A DNA stretch of 64,000 nt from Paenibacillus sp. D2_2 (GCF_031199965.1 NZ_CP133605.1:1272501-1336500); one strand, 5' to 3'; positions 37,881-47,546 are shown, numbered from the stretch's first letter. Numbers and translations are program-made. Notes: a model not told the origin generated them from the letters alone.

Positions 37881-39881
37881 ATGGCACAAACCAGAATGAA
37901 ACGGCTGAACGTCGGGATATTTGCGCATGTGGATGCGGGAAAAACGACGACGACTGAGCATATATTATTTGAGAGTGGCCGGACCCGGGAACTGGGAAGT
38001 GTTGATGAGGGAACGGCTCTGACTGATTCTATGGACGTGGAGCGGCAGCGTGGCATCTCCGTACGATCTGCGCTTACCACATTTTACTGGAATGGGGCTC
38101 AGATTAATTTAGTAGATACACCGGGGCATGTCGATTTTCTGTCTGAGGTGGAACGCTCATTGCGCGTGATGGATAGCGCTGTACTCATCGTGTCGGCAGT
38201 GGAAGGAGTACAGGCACAGACGGAGATAATCTGGAATGGATTGCGGAGGCTTGGTATCCCGACTTTGCTATTTGTGAATAAGATGGATCGGGTCGGAGCT
38301 GATCCGGGGGCGGTATTGGAGCAAATTCGTAAGCATCTCTCTCCCGACATTATCCCTCTACAGATGCCATTGGGAAGTGAGCAGAAATTCCGCGGTGCGG
38401 CACAGCTGATAGATGGGATTTCTATAAATGGTCTCGATATGAGTAAAGAGGAAGAACGATCTCTTGCAGAGGCGCGTACCCGGTTATACGATTTTCTCGC
38501 GGAACGGGATGAGGACCTATTTGAAGCATATTTGGAAAATGAAAATGATCTGATCCCAGCTGAACGATGGATGAGCACTATCTGTGAACTGATCAGGAAG
38601 GCGCGTATTTTCCCAGTCATGTATGGCGCAGCCTCGCGCGGTCTTGGCATCTCGGCTCTGCTTGACGCAATTGTGGAATATTTGCCGGCTACGGGCGGTG
38701 ATCCGGAAGGGAACCTATCCGGTATTGTCTTCAAGATAGAACGGGACAAGACGATGGGGCGCATGGCTTATGTCCGTGTATATGAAGGAAGTATGCGTAA
38801 CCGGGATGTTGTATACAATCATACGCAAGGTATTCAGGAGAAGGTAACGCAAATCCGTAAGGTCGAAGGAGGGCGCACCGAAGATCTTGGGCTGCTTGAA
38901 GCGGGGGATATTGCCGCCGTCTGCGGTCTGACGCAGGTCCGAATCGGGGATGTGCTGGGGGGACCGGAGGCGATTCCGCCGGAGGCCCATCTCGCAGTAC
39001 CATTGCTGACGGTCCGTGTCCATTGGGCGAATGAAGAACAATATCCGCAAGTCGTTCAGGCTCTGCAGGAACTTTCCGATGAGGACCCACTGCTTGATGT
39101 ACAGTGGCTGCAGGATGAACGTGAGCTGCATGTCAAGGTAATGGGACCGATTCAGCTCGAAATTCTAAGTAGTATTTTAGAGACGCGATATGGACTTGCC
39201 GTGACCTTCGGACAGCCTTCGGTCATCTATAAGGAGACGCCGGTGCAGAGCGGTGAAGGCTTCATCGCCTATACGATGCCTAAGCCTTGCTGGGCAATAT
39301 TGCGTTTCAAGATAGAGCCGGGACCTCGGGGGAGCGGGCTGGTCTACGAATCACAGGTCAAAAGCGAGGATTTGCTGGCACAGTACCAGAACGAGGTACA
39401 GCGACGGGTTCCGGAAGCACTTATGCAAGGACTCTATGGCTGGGAAGTGACAGATCTGAAGGTGACCTTGGTATATGGTCAGCATCATGTATGGCATACG
39501 CATCCGCTCGATTTCGCTGTGGCGACGCCGATGGGGATGATGGATGGCTTGGCGAATACAGGAACAACATTGCTCGAGCCGATGCTTCGCGTGCGCATCA
39601 TCGTCCCGGAGGAGAATGGGGGCCGGGTTATGAACGATCTGGTGCAGATGCGCGGTATCTTCGATCCACCGGTACTACAAGGAGACCGGATGTTGATTGA
39701 GGGAAGAGTGCCACTTGCGACATCGCTGAATTATCCAGTGGAACTTAGTTCCTATACGAAGGGACGCAGTACATTCGCTTCCTTCTTCGACGGCTATGAG
39801 CCTTGTCCGCCAGAAGTGAAGGCAGTAAGGCAGCGCCGGGGGTTAATCCGCTGGATCAGGCCAAATATATACTTAGCGTAA
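37881..39881 (+). CDS. TetM-like ribosome-protection GTPase (EF-G family)
   Basis: 666 residues, full length for the Tet(M)/Otr(A)-type ribosomal protection family (about 640-650 aa). G1 GIFAHVDAGKTTTTE, G2 RGISVRSA, G3 DTPGHVDF, G4 NKMDRVGAD, then EF-G-like domains II-V (SGIVFKIERD, LRVRIIVPEENGG, YTKGRSTF). These proteins bind the ribosome and release tetracycline or resolve stalled translation; chromosomal Paenibacillus homologues are often not proven resistance genes, so resistance is only possible. AAGGAG precedes ATG. Preceded by a palindrome and a MITE, followed by a strong terminator. Base composition is like the neighbours, so recent transfer is not obvious. Confidence 0.88.
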   Translation: MAQTRMKRLNVGIFAHVDAGKTTTTEHILFESGRTRELGSVDEGTALTDSMDVERQRGISVRSALTTFYWNGAQINLVDTPGHVDFLSEVERSLRVMDSAVLIVSAVEGVQAQTEIIWNGLRRLGIPTLLFVNKMDRVGADPGAVLEQIRKHLSPDIIPLQMPLGSEQKFRGAAQLIDGISINGLDMSKEEERSLAEARTRLYDFLAERDEDLFEAYLENENDLIPAERWMSTICELIRKARIFPVMYGAASRGLGISALLDAIVEYLPATGGDPEGNLSGIVFKIERDKTMGRMAYVRVYEGSMRNRDVVYNHTQGIQEKVTQIRKVEGGRTEDLGLLEAGDIAAVCGLTQVRIGDVLGGPEAIPPEAHLAVPLLTVRVHWANEEQYPQVVQALQELSDEDPLLDVQWLQDERELHVKVMGPIQLEILSSILETRYGLAVTFGQPSVIYKETPVQSGEGFIAYTMPKPCWAILRFKIEPGPRGSGLVYESQVKSEDLLAQYQNEVQRRVPEALMQGLYGWEVTDLKVTLVYGQHHVWHTHPLDFAVATPMGMMDGLANTGTTLLEPMLRVRIIVPEENGGRVMNDLVQMRGIFDPPVLQGDRMLIEGRVPLATSLNYPVELSSYTKGRSTFASFFDGYEPCPPEVKAVRQRRGLIRWIRPNIYLA

Positions 39882-39883
39882 GA

Positions 39884-39928
39884 AAAGCGCTGCAAGGATG
39901 AATTTCATCCTGCAGCGCTTTTTTTTCT
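39884..39928 (+). terminator. Intrinsic terminator of the TetM-like gene
   Basis: AAAAGCGCTGCAAGGATGAA / TTCATCCTGCAGCGCTTTT nearly perfect hairpin followed by T8. Confidence 0.95.
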
Positions 39929-39965
39929 ATGAGGGGCGTACCCCGTCTTCATATATGATTCCCTT

Positions 39966-40697
39966 CTATAGTAGAAGGGCGGCTAGTTCATCATAGCTTG
40001 CAGCCTCATAATGAGGACGATGCTCGGATTCTGGATTGACCCCGCGATGATTGAACCAGATCACATTCCAGCCGCCGTTCAAGGCGCCGATGACATCATT
40101 ACGCCAGGAGTCGCCAATGTAGCAGCAGGCGTCGGTAGGTAGTCCGAGCTTCCCAGCGACGTGATCGAACAATCCGCGGTCCGGCTTGGTGATTCCGACC
40201 GCCCCGGAGATGAAAATGAGATCGGCGGGGATCATATCCCGAATTCCTAGAGCGGTGATCTTCTGCATTTGATGCTGTGGCGGTCCGTTCGTAATCAGTC
40301 CGACAGTAACATCTCTATCTTTTAATTGCTCGATTAGCTCCTTGGCTCCGTCGAATAATTGGATTGTGAATTGATGCTGCAAGTACTCTTCCTGCACCAT
40401 GTCTGCTTGTGAATCTGTGAGGTGCAGACCGAATTCCTCTAAGGAAAATTTGAATCGGTTACGCCGCATTTCCAGAAGTACGTTACCATGAGTTGGCGTA
40501 CCCCCTGCTTGTGCTGATAAGTAATCGCTATAATATCTCATCCGATGATAAGCTGCCGCATAGGGGAATTGATCATTCGTATGAAGTACATTTTGCAGTG
40601 CTTGGCGAAACGGGATGAGATGATCATACAATGTGTCATCTACATCGAAGAATACGGCCCGCGGGGATAGAGCAGCTTGTGATGATGGTATGTTCAT
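39966..40697 (-). CDS. HAD-superfamily hydrolase (YjjG/pyrimidine nucleotidase-like)
   Basis: 243 residues. Motif I VFFDVDDTLYDH (DxDxT nucleophile), motif II GLITNGP, motif III Lys in GITKPDRGLF, motif IV IGDSWRNDVIGA. An alpha-helical C1 cap lies between motifs I and II. It dephosphorylates small phosphometabolites; substrate not inferable. A MITE-like repeat lies just upstream (40776-40956), inside its likely promoter region. Confidence 0.9.
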   Translation of the reverse strand: MNIPSSQAALSPRAVFFDVDDTLYDHLIPFRQALQNVLHTNDQFPYAAAYHRMRYYSDYLSAQAGGTPTHGNVLLEMRRNRFKFSLEEFGLHLTDSQADMVQEEYLQHQFTIQLFDGAKELIEQLKDRDVTVGLITNGPPQHQMQKITALGIRDMIPADLIFISGAVGITKPDRGLFDHVAGKLGLPTDACCYIGDSWRNDVIGALNGGWNVIWFNHRGVNPESEHRPHYEAASYDELAALLL

Positions 40698-40775
40698 GTT
40701 CTAGAGACTCTCTCCTTCAAGTATGTTCTACATGACATTATACCGGATAAAGGGACAAGCTGCTCGCTAATTAGA

Positions 40776-40956
40776 GGTAGTTCAAGGGGCCTTCCGGTGC
40801 TCACGTACAAACTACAAGTCTATGCTCTCGAAGTCGTTTTCTACGAAAACGTGTAGCTCCGCTCCTCAGTCTCTAGCTTCATCCAACTGAAGCGTTTTGA
40901 AAAAACGCACATCGGAAGCATAAGCTTCGGTGCTGAAAACTGACCTTTTTGAACAC
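40776..40956. repeat. MITE-like interspersed repeat, copy 2
   Basis: Begins GGTAGTTCAAGG and ends GGTGCTGAAAACTGACCTTTTTGAACAC. It shares terminal inverted repeats and several interior blocks with copy 1 but carries an extra hairpin-forming insert (AAGTCGTTTTCTACGAAAACG). It lies between the HAD and TPM genes. Confidence 0.8.
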
Positions 40957-40975
40957 ACACTTTGGAACCGTAAGT

Positions 40976-41791
40976 TTAGAATCTTCGGCTTGCGCCTCCG
41001 CCACCTGAAGAGCCTCCACCGCCACCTTTGAAGCCCCCGCCGCCGAATCCGCCTCCGCCTCCTCGGCCGCCACCACGACTAAGCATGGCCAACAGGAGAA
41101 AGGTAAACCGGCCACCAAAGAAGATGAAGTCGATCGCTAGGAAGACGACAATCAAGATGATCCAGCCGAGAGGCAGATCACCGCTCTCACCGCCTGAAGA
41201 TTCCGGAACGACTACATTTTGCGGGGTTAATTGATCTTCTACACCGTATTCTTTGGCGACTTCATTATAGAGTACCTTGTAGGTCTCTACGATGGCATCG
41301 CCAGGCTTGTTCTGGACGAGATATGGAATCGTTACCTGATCGAGAATTCTCCCGACTTTCCCGTCAGGTAGAGCCCCTTCCAGACCGTATCCAACCTCAA
41401 TTCGAAGTGGGCGATTACCGGGTTCTCCATCCTCCATCGATAGGAGTAGCAGTACCCCGTTGTTCAATTTCTGATCGCCCAGACGATACTGTCGGAAGGC
41501 TTGCAATGCATAATCCTCCACGGAATAGCCATCTAGTGAAGTCACTGTTAAGATGGCGATTTGCGCTTTCGTCTTATCTTCGAGCGCCCGTCCCAGTCTG
41601 TTCAGCTCATTAATCTGGTCTCTGGACAGCAATTTCTCGAAATCCTGTACATAGATATCTCCGCGAGGAGTGGGGATTTTCGGGGCTGCATTAGCGACTA
41701 GACTGTAAGGAAAGAGCAGGGAGATGATTGCCAGCAGAAGCAGACCAGGCCGGAACAGATTCCGCAGAAGCCGCTTCGAGTTGCTGGTCAT
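40976..41791 (-). CDS. TPM-domain (YgcG-like) membrane protein
   Basis: 271 residues. Signal/anchor segment near residues 12-35, an extracellular TPM domain (YVQDFEKLLSRDQINELNRL, IEVGYGLEGALPDGKVGRI), a second membrane segment (ILIVVFLAIDFIFFGG), then a glycine-rich tail of GGGG-F/S repeats. TPM proteins often accompany LemA. Here the start overlaps the lemA stop (41788-41791), so the pair is translationally coupled. The role is unknown; some TPM domains have weak phosphatase activity. Confidence 0.88.
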   Translation of the reverse strand: MTSNSKRLLRNLFRPGLLLLAIISLLFPYSLVANAAPKIPTPRGDIYVQDFEKLLSRDQINELNRLGRALEDKTKAQIAILTVTSLDGYSVEDYALQAFRQYRLGDQKLNNGVLLLLSMEDGEPGNRPLRIEVGYGLEGALPDGKVGRILDQVTIPYLVQNKPGDAIVETYKVLYNEVAKEYGVEDQLTPQNVVVPESSGGESGDLPLGWIILIVVFLAIDFIFFGGRFTFLLLAMLSRGGGRGGGGGFGGGGFKGGGGGSSGGGGASRRF

Positions 41792-42458
41792 GCGCTTGCA
41801 CCGGCCATCGGTACGACTGCTGATGCGAATACACCGTTCGCAGGAACAGCTTTGTCATCGAAGCGAAGCGACGTATTTCCTGTGCCGAAATCAACCTCTG
41901 GGTTAGTTCTCGATTCCGTCGTCGTCTCGAAATAAGTTCTTTTCTCGAAGCCCATCATGCCGGCCAACATATTGCCAGGGAAACGCTTGATCAGCTTATT
42001 GTAATCAGCAACTGCATTGTTATAGTCGTTCCGGGCAACCGCGATACGGTTCTCCGTACCTGATAATTCGTCCATCAGTTGAGTAAATTGCGTATCTGCC
42101 TTAAGTGTAGGATAGTTCTCGACTACGACGAGTAAGCGGCTGAGTGCACTTGAGAGCTGAGAGTCGGCATCGGCCATTTCTGCCGGTGTTCTGCTCCTCC
42201 CAAAGCCGCACGTGCATCGGATACAGACTTAATGACTTCCTTCTCATGTTCCGCGTAGCCTTTCACTGTATTGACCAGGTTCGGAATCAGATCATATCTG
42301 CGTTGCAACTGAACGTCAATTTTGCTCCATTGCTGGTCCACCGTCTCTTCTGCAGTGACATACTTATTATATTTACCTGCGAACATGCCGATGAAGATGA
42401 CGATAACAGCAACGATAATGACCACTGGTATTACCCAGCCTCTTCTTCTTGAATTCAT
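41788..42458 (-). CDS. lemA: LemA-family membrane protein (frame break)
   Basis: Composite of about 223 residues. A short N-terminal membrane helix ([20 protein letters not shown]), then the LemA coiled domain: [33 protein letters not shown] is diagnostic, and [13 protein letters not shown] lies near the end. The first frame runs out at GGAEHRQKW; one missing G near 42195-42212 restores [29 protein letters not shown] precedes ATG 42458. First gene of the lemA-TPM pair. Function unclear in bacteria. Confidence 0.88.
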
Positions 42459-42860
42459 TATTTTCTCTCCTTCTCATTTGTTACTATATAAGTTGCGCCA
42501 AAAATGGCTTATATAGTATATAACCTGTACCCTATTCTCGAAAACTAAACCTCTTAGTACTGTATGGGACTAGTTCTCGAACTATTCATTTTTACGATCA
42601 AGACAGTACATAGTTTCATAACTTGATGAAAATAACTGTATTTTCAGAAAGGGAGTAAAACTTGCAAGAGAGATTGGTACTATGCGAGAGGATGAGAGAG
42701 GATGTCTAAGGATCTTATTCATGAGACGAATCAGGGCGCCTTGAATTGTTATATTTTTAACTTGAAGGCGATGTATAGGATTTTCCCTGAGATGGTTAAA
42801 GTCCTATACTAGAAATTGTGTTTATTAATCGTGACCATAACTTAGAGGAGATGACTTTGC
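42459..42860. other. Intergenic region, no gene seen
   Basis: AT-rich region between the divergent lemA gene and a small + strand frame. It must hold the lemA promoter. I found no hairpin, repeat or open frame that I can support. Confidence 0.5.
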
Positions 42861-43037
42861 TTGCGTAATCATGAGATGTTGGAGCGCCGAAGTGAAATGC
42901 TAAAACGACGAATTGGTGAATTGATCGCCAAGGAGAACCAATACGGATTAGGAAGACAAGAAAGTCACTTTCTGCACATGTCGATCAGAGAACTGCACCA
43001 AACAGCGTTTGAGCTGAACGGAAAAGCACAAGCCTAG
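42861..43037 (+). CDS. Small helical protein, unknown
   Basis: 58 codons from TTG, 10 nt behind GAGGAG. It is charged and helical (LERRSEMLKRRIGELIAKEN, ...MSIRELHQTAFELN). The size and the S-x-x-E-L-x-Q/H-x-A pattern recall Spo0E-like phosphatase regulators, but the SQELD signature is absent, so I do not assign that. It is followed by its own terminator. Plausible but unproven. Confidence 0.4.
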   Translation: MRNHEMLERRSEMLKRRIGELIAKENQYGLGRQESHFLHMSIRELHQTAFELNGKAQA

Positions 43038-43053
43038 ACAAATCATGAAAAAT

Positions 43054-43109
43054 AAAAATCAGGGATATCCGCTGGTACGTTGATTCTGTGGATAATCCCT
43101 GATTTTTTT
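43054..43109. terminator. Bidirectional terminator
   Basis: AAAAATCAGGGAT pairs with ATCCCTGATTTTTTT. It serves the small + strand frame and the convergent AEC transporter. Confidence 0.85.
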
Positions 43110-43128
43110 GTTGTATTGCGTGAAACCT

Positions 43129-44064
43129 CTATAAGATATGCTTCGCGATGGAGATGAGAGCGGTAATCGTTACAATGTTCAGCAGGGTGGAGATAAGTAC
43201 CGTCTGTGAAGCGAAATCAGGCTCATTATTGTATTCCTCAGCCAGAATCGTGCTGTTGACTCCGGTTGGCATACCGGAAGCGATCAGCAATGCTTGAGCG
43301 GGAATGCCCCGCATGCCGAGCAGCATAACCAGTGCGAAGCCGATTACAGGACCTATGAGCAGACGAAGAAATACACTGATATATACGTCCAGTCGATCCA
43401 GCCGCAGCGGATATTTAATGATCTGTGCCCCCAGTGTTAAGAGCGCGATGCTGACCATCGAGTCGGCCATATAGCCTAAAGGCTTCGAGACGAAGTTTGG
43501 CAGCGGCAGGTTCAGCACATGGAAGATCAGTCCCAGTACGAGTGCGTAAGGTACCGGCATTTTCAAGAATCCGGTTAGAGCCGCCTTTAGGTTGCCGCCG
43601 CTCTTGGCTTTCTGAATAGACATCACGCCATAGGTGAAGGTGACGAGACTTTGGAAAGTCATGATAAGAGCCTGTAGGGACATTGCCAGAGGATCACCCT
43701 TGAAGGCAAGCTGATTCACCGGCAGTCCGTAGTTCCCCGAATTGTCGAGCAGCAGGCTGTTCGTAAAAGCAGCCTTCATGCCTTGAGTGAATTTCATTCT
43801 GCGGCTGACAAGGGAGCTGACTCCATAAAGCAAAGCAATATATAGTACATAGAATAAGGTTACGCTTCCGAGCAGTTCCGCCGACATCTCAGACTGGTAC
43901 ATGCTAAGGAATACGACAGCCGGAGTAATGTAGTAGAAATTGATCTTGGCTAATGTGTATAGATCAAGCTGAAAGACGCGGTGCATCAGGGCCCCGATTC
44001 CGATTAGTACGAAAATGGGTAGCACGACATTTAGCAATATATCAATAATCATCTTGGAGTTCAT
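43129..44064 (-). CDS. AEC-family (auxin efflux carrier-like) transporter
   Basis: 311 residues with ten predicted helices. Typical features: VVLPIFVLIGIGALMHR at the start, NSLLLDNSGNYGLPV in helix 4, and ASGMPTGVNSTILAEEYN near the end. Bacterial AEC proteins move carboxylates such as malate; substrate unknown here. AGGAAGAGG precedes ATG. Appears monocistronic. Confidence 0.9.
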   Translation of the reverse strand: MNSKMIIDILLNVVLPIFVLIGIGALMHRVFQLDLYTLAKINFYYITPAVVFLSMYQSEMSAELLGSVTLFYVLYIALLYGVSSLVSRRMKFTQGMKAAFTNSLLLDNSGNYGLPVNQLAFKGDPLAMSLQALIMTFQSLVTFTYGVMSIQKAKSGGNLKAALTGFLKMPVPYALVLGLIFHVLNLPLPNFVSKPLGYMADSMVSIALLTLGAQIIKYPLRLDRLDVYISVFLRLLIGPVIGFALVMLLGMRGIPAQALLIASGMPTGVNSTILAEEYNNEPDFASQTVLISTLLNIVTITALISIAKHIL

Positions 44065-44189
44065 CCTCTTCCTATACCATATGTCTTAAGTTCGATATTT
44101 TTCTAAGATTCATTTCATTATCCCATATAAATAAAGATATAGTAGAATGGTTTTACCGTAGGGTTGGCTTATAGTTATCTTTATTCTTC

Positions 44190-44486
44190 TTGGCACATAT
44201 GTTTCATTATTTAAAAAGGATAAAAAGAGTAATAACCAATCTGCTATTTATATTTATAGTGAGTTTATTTATTGAAATCATTCAGGGGCTTTTAGGCATT
44301 GGAGCATCAGACATTGATGACCTAATTTTAAATTGTTTGGGTGGATTAGTTGGTATTTTAGGGTATAAGTTTTTATTGTTTATATTACCAGATGAGAAAA
44401 AAGTACGTACTGCAATCACAATACTATCAGCAATAGGATTACCTGTTTTATTATATTTAATATTTGTGGCGAGATTGCGCCTCTAA
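44190..44486 (+). pseudogene. VanZ-like protein lacking its N-terminal half
   Basis: 98 codons from TTG. The core FIVSLFIEIIQGLLGIGASDIDDLILNCLGG matches the C-terminal half of VanZ-family membrane proteins (SLxIEIxQ...DIDDxIxNxxGG). The first one or two helices and the N-x-x-L-F-x-P-x-G motif usual for VanZ are missing, and no good ribosome-binding site is present. AT-richer than its neighbours. Probably a 5'-truncated remnant; a short functional form cannot be excluded. Confidence 0.6.
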
Positions 44487-44565
44487 TATCTTTATTGCAT
44501 ATACAAGATGACATCCTAGACATATCGGAATCAAATTGTATGACGATGAGAGCAAAAAAACAAAC

Positions 44566-44594
44566 CCCTCAGTTCTGATAAATCGAACTGAGGG
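44566..44594 (-). terminator. Terminator of the threonine/serine exporter operon
   Basis: CCCTCAGTTC / GAACTGAGGG 10-bp stem; on the minus strand it is followed by GTTTGTTTTTTT. Confidence 0.9.
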
Positions 44595-44595
44595 T

Positions 44596-45051
44596 CTATT
44601 TGTTGCGAATCTTATGAGGTATACGAATTGGGATTTTGCGGATCAGCTGATTTAGAACCTCGGATATTACAAGTCCGATGGCAATGGAGCCGGAGATGAG
44701 AAATGCCTGGGCGGCGAGCTGAACAGCCGCATTGTAATCATTTTCTACGAATCTTCGCATCGCGTCATAAGCTAGTCCACCAGGAACGAGGGGTATAATT
44801 CCCGCAACGCTGAAAATAATAACAGGCTTCTTGTAGATACGGGCGAAGAACTGGCTGATCACCCCAACGATGAAGGTCGCCGTGACGGTGGCAAATATCG
44901 TATCGATGCGGGGGGTCAGCAAATAGTAAGCGGCCCAGCCTAACATCCCGGACAGACCGCACTGTAGTAAGGAGCGTCGAGGTGCATTGAAGATGACGAC
45001 GAAAGCGGCGCTGGCGAGGAAGCTGGTAATAAGCTGCAGAATAAGCGTCAT
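44596..45051 (-). CDS. Threonine/serine exporter, small subunit (ThrE_2/DUF3815)
   Basis: 151 residues, four to five predicted helices. ThrE_2 features: SFLASAAFVVIFNAPRR, GMLGWAAYYLL, IPLVPGGLAYDAMRRFVENDY. In actinobacterial ThrE both halves are fused; in Bacillota they are separate, and the partner lies 30 bp upstream. Together they export threonine or serine (family knowledge). Confidence 0.88.
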   Translation of the reverse strand: MTLILQLITSFLASAAFVVIFNAPRRSLLQCGLSGMLGWAAYYLLTPRIDTIFATVTATFIVGVISQFFARIYKKPVIIFSVAGIIPLVPGGLAYDAMRRFVENDYNAAVQLAAQAFLISGSIAIGLVISEVLNQLIRKIPIRIPHKIRNK

Positions 45052-45081
45052 ATGCGAATTAAGCCTTCCCTTTCCGATAAA

Positions 45082-45837
45082 TTAGAATATTGTGAATAGC
45101 ACAGCAACACCTGAACCGATCGCAAAGGCGGTCAGAAAAGCTTCCGCCCCGCGAGACAATCCTGAGACCAAATGGCCAGCCATCAAATCCCTGACCGCAT
45201 TTGTAATCAGCAGACCAGGTACAAGCGGCATCACTGAGCCAATAATAATCTTGTCCATCTGCGAACCGACTCCAATAGAGACGAGCAGGAACGCGAGCAG
45301 TCCGATCAGTAAAGAGGCAACAAATTCGGCAAAAAATCTTACCTTCACCCAACGATGCAGTAAGATAAATGCCGTGAATCCTAGTCCGCCACATAGTACT
45401 CCGGGGATGAAATCGGATAAACCCGCTTTGAACATATAAGTGAAGCAACCACTCGATAGAGCTGCGGCTGCAATTTGTACCCATACGGGATAAGCCTGGT
45501 TCACGGTATCAACCTCAGTCAATAGCTTGTAGGCATCATCTACTGATAGTGCATGACTGCACAATTTCCTGGAGATATCGTTCACCCTAGACACCTTCTG
45601 CAGGTCCGTTGTCCTGTCCTGTACCCGAATCAGCTTCGCTTGCTGCTCTTCTCCGCACTGAAAGATGATGCCAGTAGGAGTAACGTAGCTTTGCGAAGGG
45701 GTCAGATTTAATGCGTCGGCGATCCGAATCATCGTATCCTCCACCCGGTATGTCTCTGCCCCGCTTTGCAGCATGATTCGCCCTGCAAGAAGACAAATAT
45801 CGATAGGATCATATGTAGCTGCAGCCTTGCTGTCCAA
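45082..45837 (-). CDS. Threonine/serine exporter, large subunit (ThrE_N/DUF1212)
   Basis: 251 residues. A cytoplasmic N-terminal part (LLAGRIMLQSGAETYRVEDTMIRIADAL, YVTPTGIIFQ) is followed by five membrane helices (GVLCGGLGFTAFILLHRWV, MPLVPGLLITNAVRDLMAGHLVSGLSRGAEAFL). TTG 45837 is the apparent start, preceded by GGGAGCAGG. It forms an operon with the small subunit. Confidence 0.88.
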   Translation of the reverse strand: MDSKAAATYDPIDICLLAGRIMLQSGAETYRVEDTMIRIADALNLTPSQSYVTPTGIIFQCGEEQQAKLIRVQDRTTDLQKVSRVNDISRKLCSHALSVDDAYKLLTEVDTVNQAYPVWVQIAAAALSSGCFTYMFKAGLSDFIPGVLCGGLGFTAFILLHRWVKVRFFAEFVASLLIGLLAFLLVSIGVGSQMDKIIIGSVMPLVPGLLITNAVRDLMAGHLVSGLSRGAEAFLTAFAIGSGVAVLFTIF

Positions 45838-45918
45838 ACCTGCTCCCGTCCTTTCAAAATAACTGCAGTCATTATAACATGAGTGTTCCCTAATGCGTAA
45901 TACCTACTTATTCCTCCG

Positions 45919-46257
45919 TTAATCACGTATCGTTACTCGGGTTCCGACAGACACAAGCGAGGCAAGCTCCAGTACATCACTGTTATACATGCGAATACAA
46001 CCATGCGAGACGATATGGCCGATAGACGAGGGATCATTCGTCCCGTGAATGCCGTAATGTGGCTTAGATAATCCCATCCAGAAAGCACCGAAGGGGCCAC
46101 CTGGATTTGGTTGCTTGTTAATAATGACATAGTCTCCAACTGGAGTTGGAGTGAGCATTTTGCCGACACCAATCGGATAGCCTTTGACCACCGTATCACC
46201 ATCTAACAAGTAGAGTTGACGATCCGATACATCCACAATGATGCGATAATTAGGCAT
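45919..46257 (-). CDS. L,D-transpeptidase (YkuD domain)
   Basis: 112 residues, essentially only the catalytic domain. The signature is [14 protein letters not shown]...[10 protein letters not shown], with the catalytic His and Cys of the SHGCIRM box. The start [18 protein letters not shown] is the standard YkuD opening. No signal peptide or LysM is visible, unlike secreted family members, so export would need another route. It forms 3-3 peptidoglycan cross-links or modifies spore cortex. GGGAGG precedes ATG. Confidence 0.9.
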   Translation of the reverse strand: MPNYRIIVDVSDRQLYLLDGDTVVKGYPIGVGKMLTPTPVGDYVIINKQPNPGGPFGAFWMGLSKPHYGIHGTNDPSSIGHIVSHGCIRMYNSDVLELASLVSVGTRVTIRD

Positions 46258-46458
46258 AAAATATCCTCCCTTGAATTAAAATATTGATTCATTAATGAAA
46301 GTGGGGGGTATTGTAGACAATTGTCGAAAAACAGAAAATTTTACTCTTTCTTTACCATTAATTTCATTTCTTTTTATGATATGCTTACTATTATTCTGGA
46401 ATCCAGGCAGCATTACAGGTGCCCTGGATCGTGTCTCCTTGGAGTGATCTGCCCAACC

Positions 46459-47541
46459 ATGATTAAGAGCATAGTTAACAACTTCACACTTTTGACAGCC
46501 TTTTTGTTCTTTGGAAATATACTTTGGAGTAAATTTGCAAGCAGGGACTGGATTCGTAATCCGCTGAAGGATTTGATGACAGGGCTTGTTCTTGGCGGGC
46601 TAGGCATTATGCTGATGTTCTATAACTTCCCTGTAGAAGAGACGGTATCTGTCGATTTCCGGGAGTTTGCCATCATGATCTCCGTTTTTATAGGAGGATG
46701 GGTATCTGGTCTCGTCACTGTGCTGTTGATCATCATTTCTGAATTTATCTTTTTTCAAAATAATATTGCAAACTATCCGCTATGGGTCGGTGGACTTGCT
46801 GATGCTGTTGCTTTCATACTGTCATGCCTGATTATCCGGCGCAATGAACTCTCACTGAGCAGATGGCTCTGGACACTGGGGTTAACACTACTTATGTCCT
46901 CCGCTATTTATCATCTTATGTTTAATAATCAGAACTTCATTACACTAAGTAGGTTTGTTATTTGCTATAGCATAGTGGGGATGTTCATTTACATCATGCT
47001 GAAATATTTGCAAAATTCCGCGGAATCCTTGCGTATCATGCATGAAGCAGCGAATCGGGACTTTCTCACCGGCTTCTATAATTCAAGAGCATTCGAAGTC
47101 ACTCTGGACCAGAAGATCGCTTCTTCTGATCGCTATCAAAGACCTTTCTCTTTGATGATTATGGATATTGATTATTTCAAGAAGGTTAATGACACCTACG
47201 GACATGAAGCTGGGGATGCGGTGCTGTCGCAGTTCGCCGAGGTGTTAAGGAGCGCTTTCCGGCAGCGAGATCAGATCTCCCGTTGGGGAGGGGAAGAATT
47301 CGTGGCTATTGTGGAGGACGGCGATTCGTCTCAGGCAAGAGCAATCGCCGAGAGGGTCAGAAGAACAGTGGAGAACACAGTATTCACGTTAAAGGATGGG
47401 ACGAGGCTGCATGTTACGGTATCTATCGGCTGTTCGACTTATCCCGATACCGGCAGGGAACTATTACTGGAGGTAGCTGACAAGCGGCTGTATTCTGCTA
47501 AAGAAGGCGGGAGGAATCAGGTAGGGGTGGACAGGGAATAG
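46459..47541 (+). CDS. Membrane diguanylate cyclase with 5TMR-LytS-like sensor
   Basis: About 360 residues. Six predicted helices (46460-47010) resemble 5TM_5TMR_LYT sensors (NPLKDLMTGLVLGGLGIMLMF, VFIGGWVSGLV). A full GGDEF domain follows: DFLTGFYNSRAFE, MIMDIDYFKKVNDTYGHEAGD, active site RWGGEEF, and the inhibitory I-site RQRD five residues before it. It makes c-di-GMP. I chose ATG 46459; the frame is open to 46321 but without a better ribosome-binding site. Confidence 0.9.
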   Translation: MIKSIVNNFTLLTAFLFFGNILWSKFASRDWIRNPLKDLMTGLVLGGLGIMLMFYNFPVEETVSVDFREFAIMISVFIGGWVSGLVTVLLIIISEFIFFQNNIANYPLWVGGLADAVAFILSCLIIRRNELSLSRWLWTLGLTLLMSSAIYHLMFNNQNFITLSRFVICYSIVGMFIYIMLKYLQNSAESLRIMHEAANRDFLTGFYNSRAFEVTLDQKIASSDRYQRPFSLMIMDIDYFKKVNDTYGHEAGDAVLSQFAEVLRSAFRQRDQISRWGGEEFVAIVEDGDSSQARAIAERVRRTVENTVFTLKDGTRLHVTVSIGCSTYPDTGRELLLEVADKRLYSAKEGGRNQVGVDRE

Positions 47542-47546
47542 AAGTG

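Noticed and set aside
41000..41100. Glycine/proline-rich + strand open frame opposite the TPM tail
   Set aside because: It is the antisense shadow of the GGGG-rich C-terminus of the TPM protein, with no ribosome-binding site.
42861..43037. Spo0E-like phosphatase
   Set aside because: Length and helicity fit, but the SQELD catalytic signature is not present; kept only as an unknown small protein.
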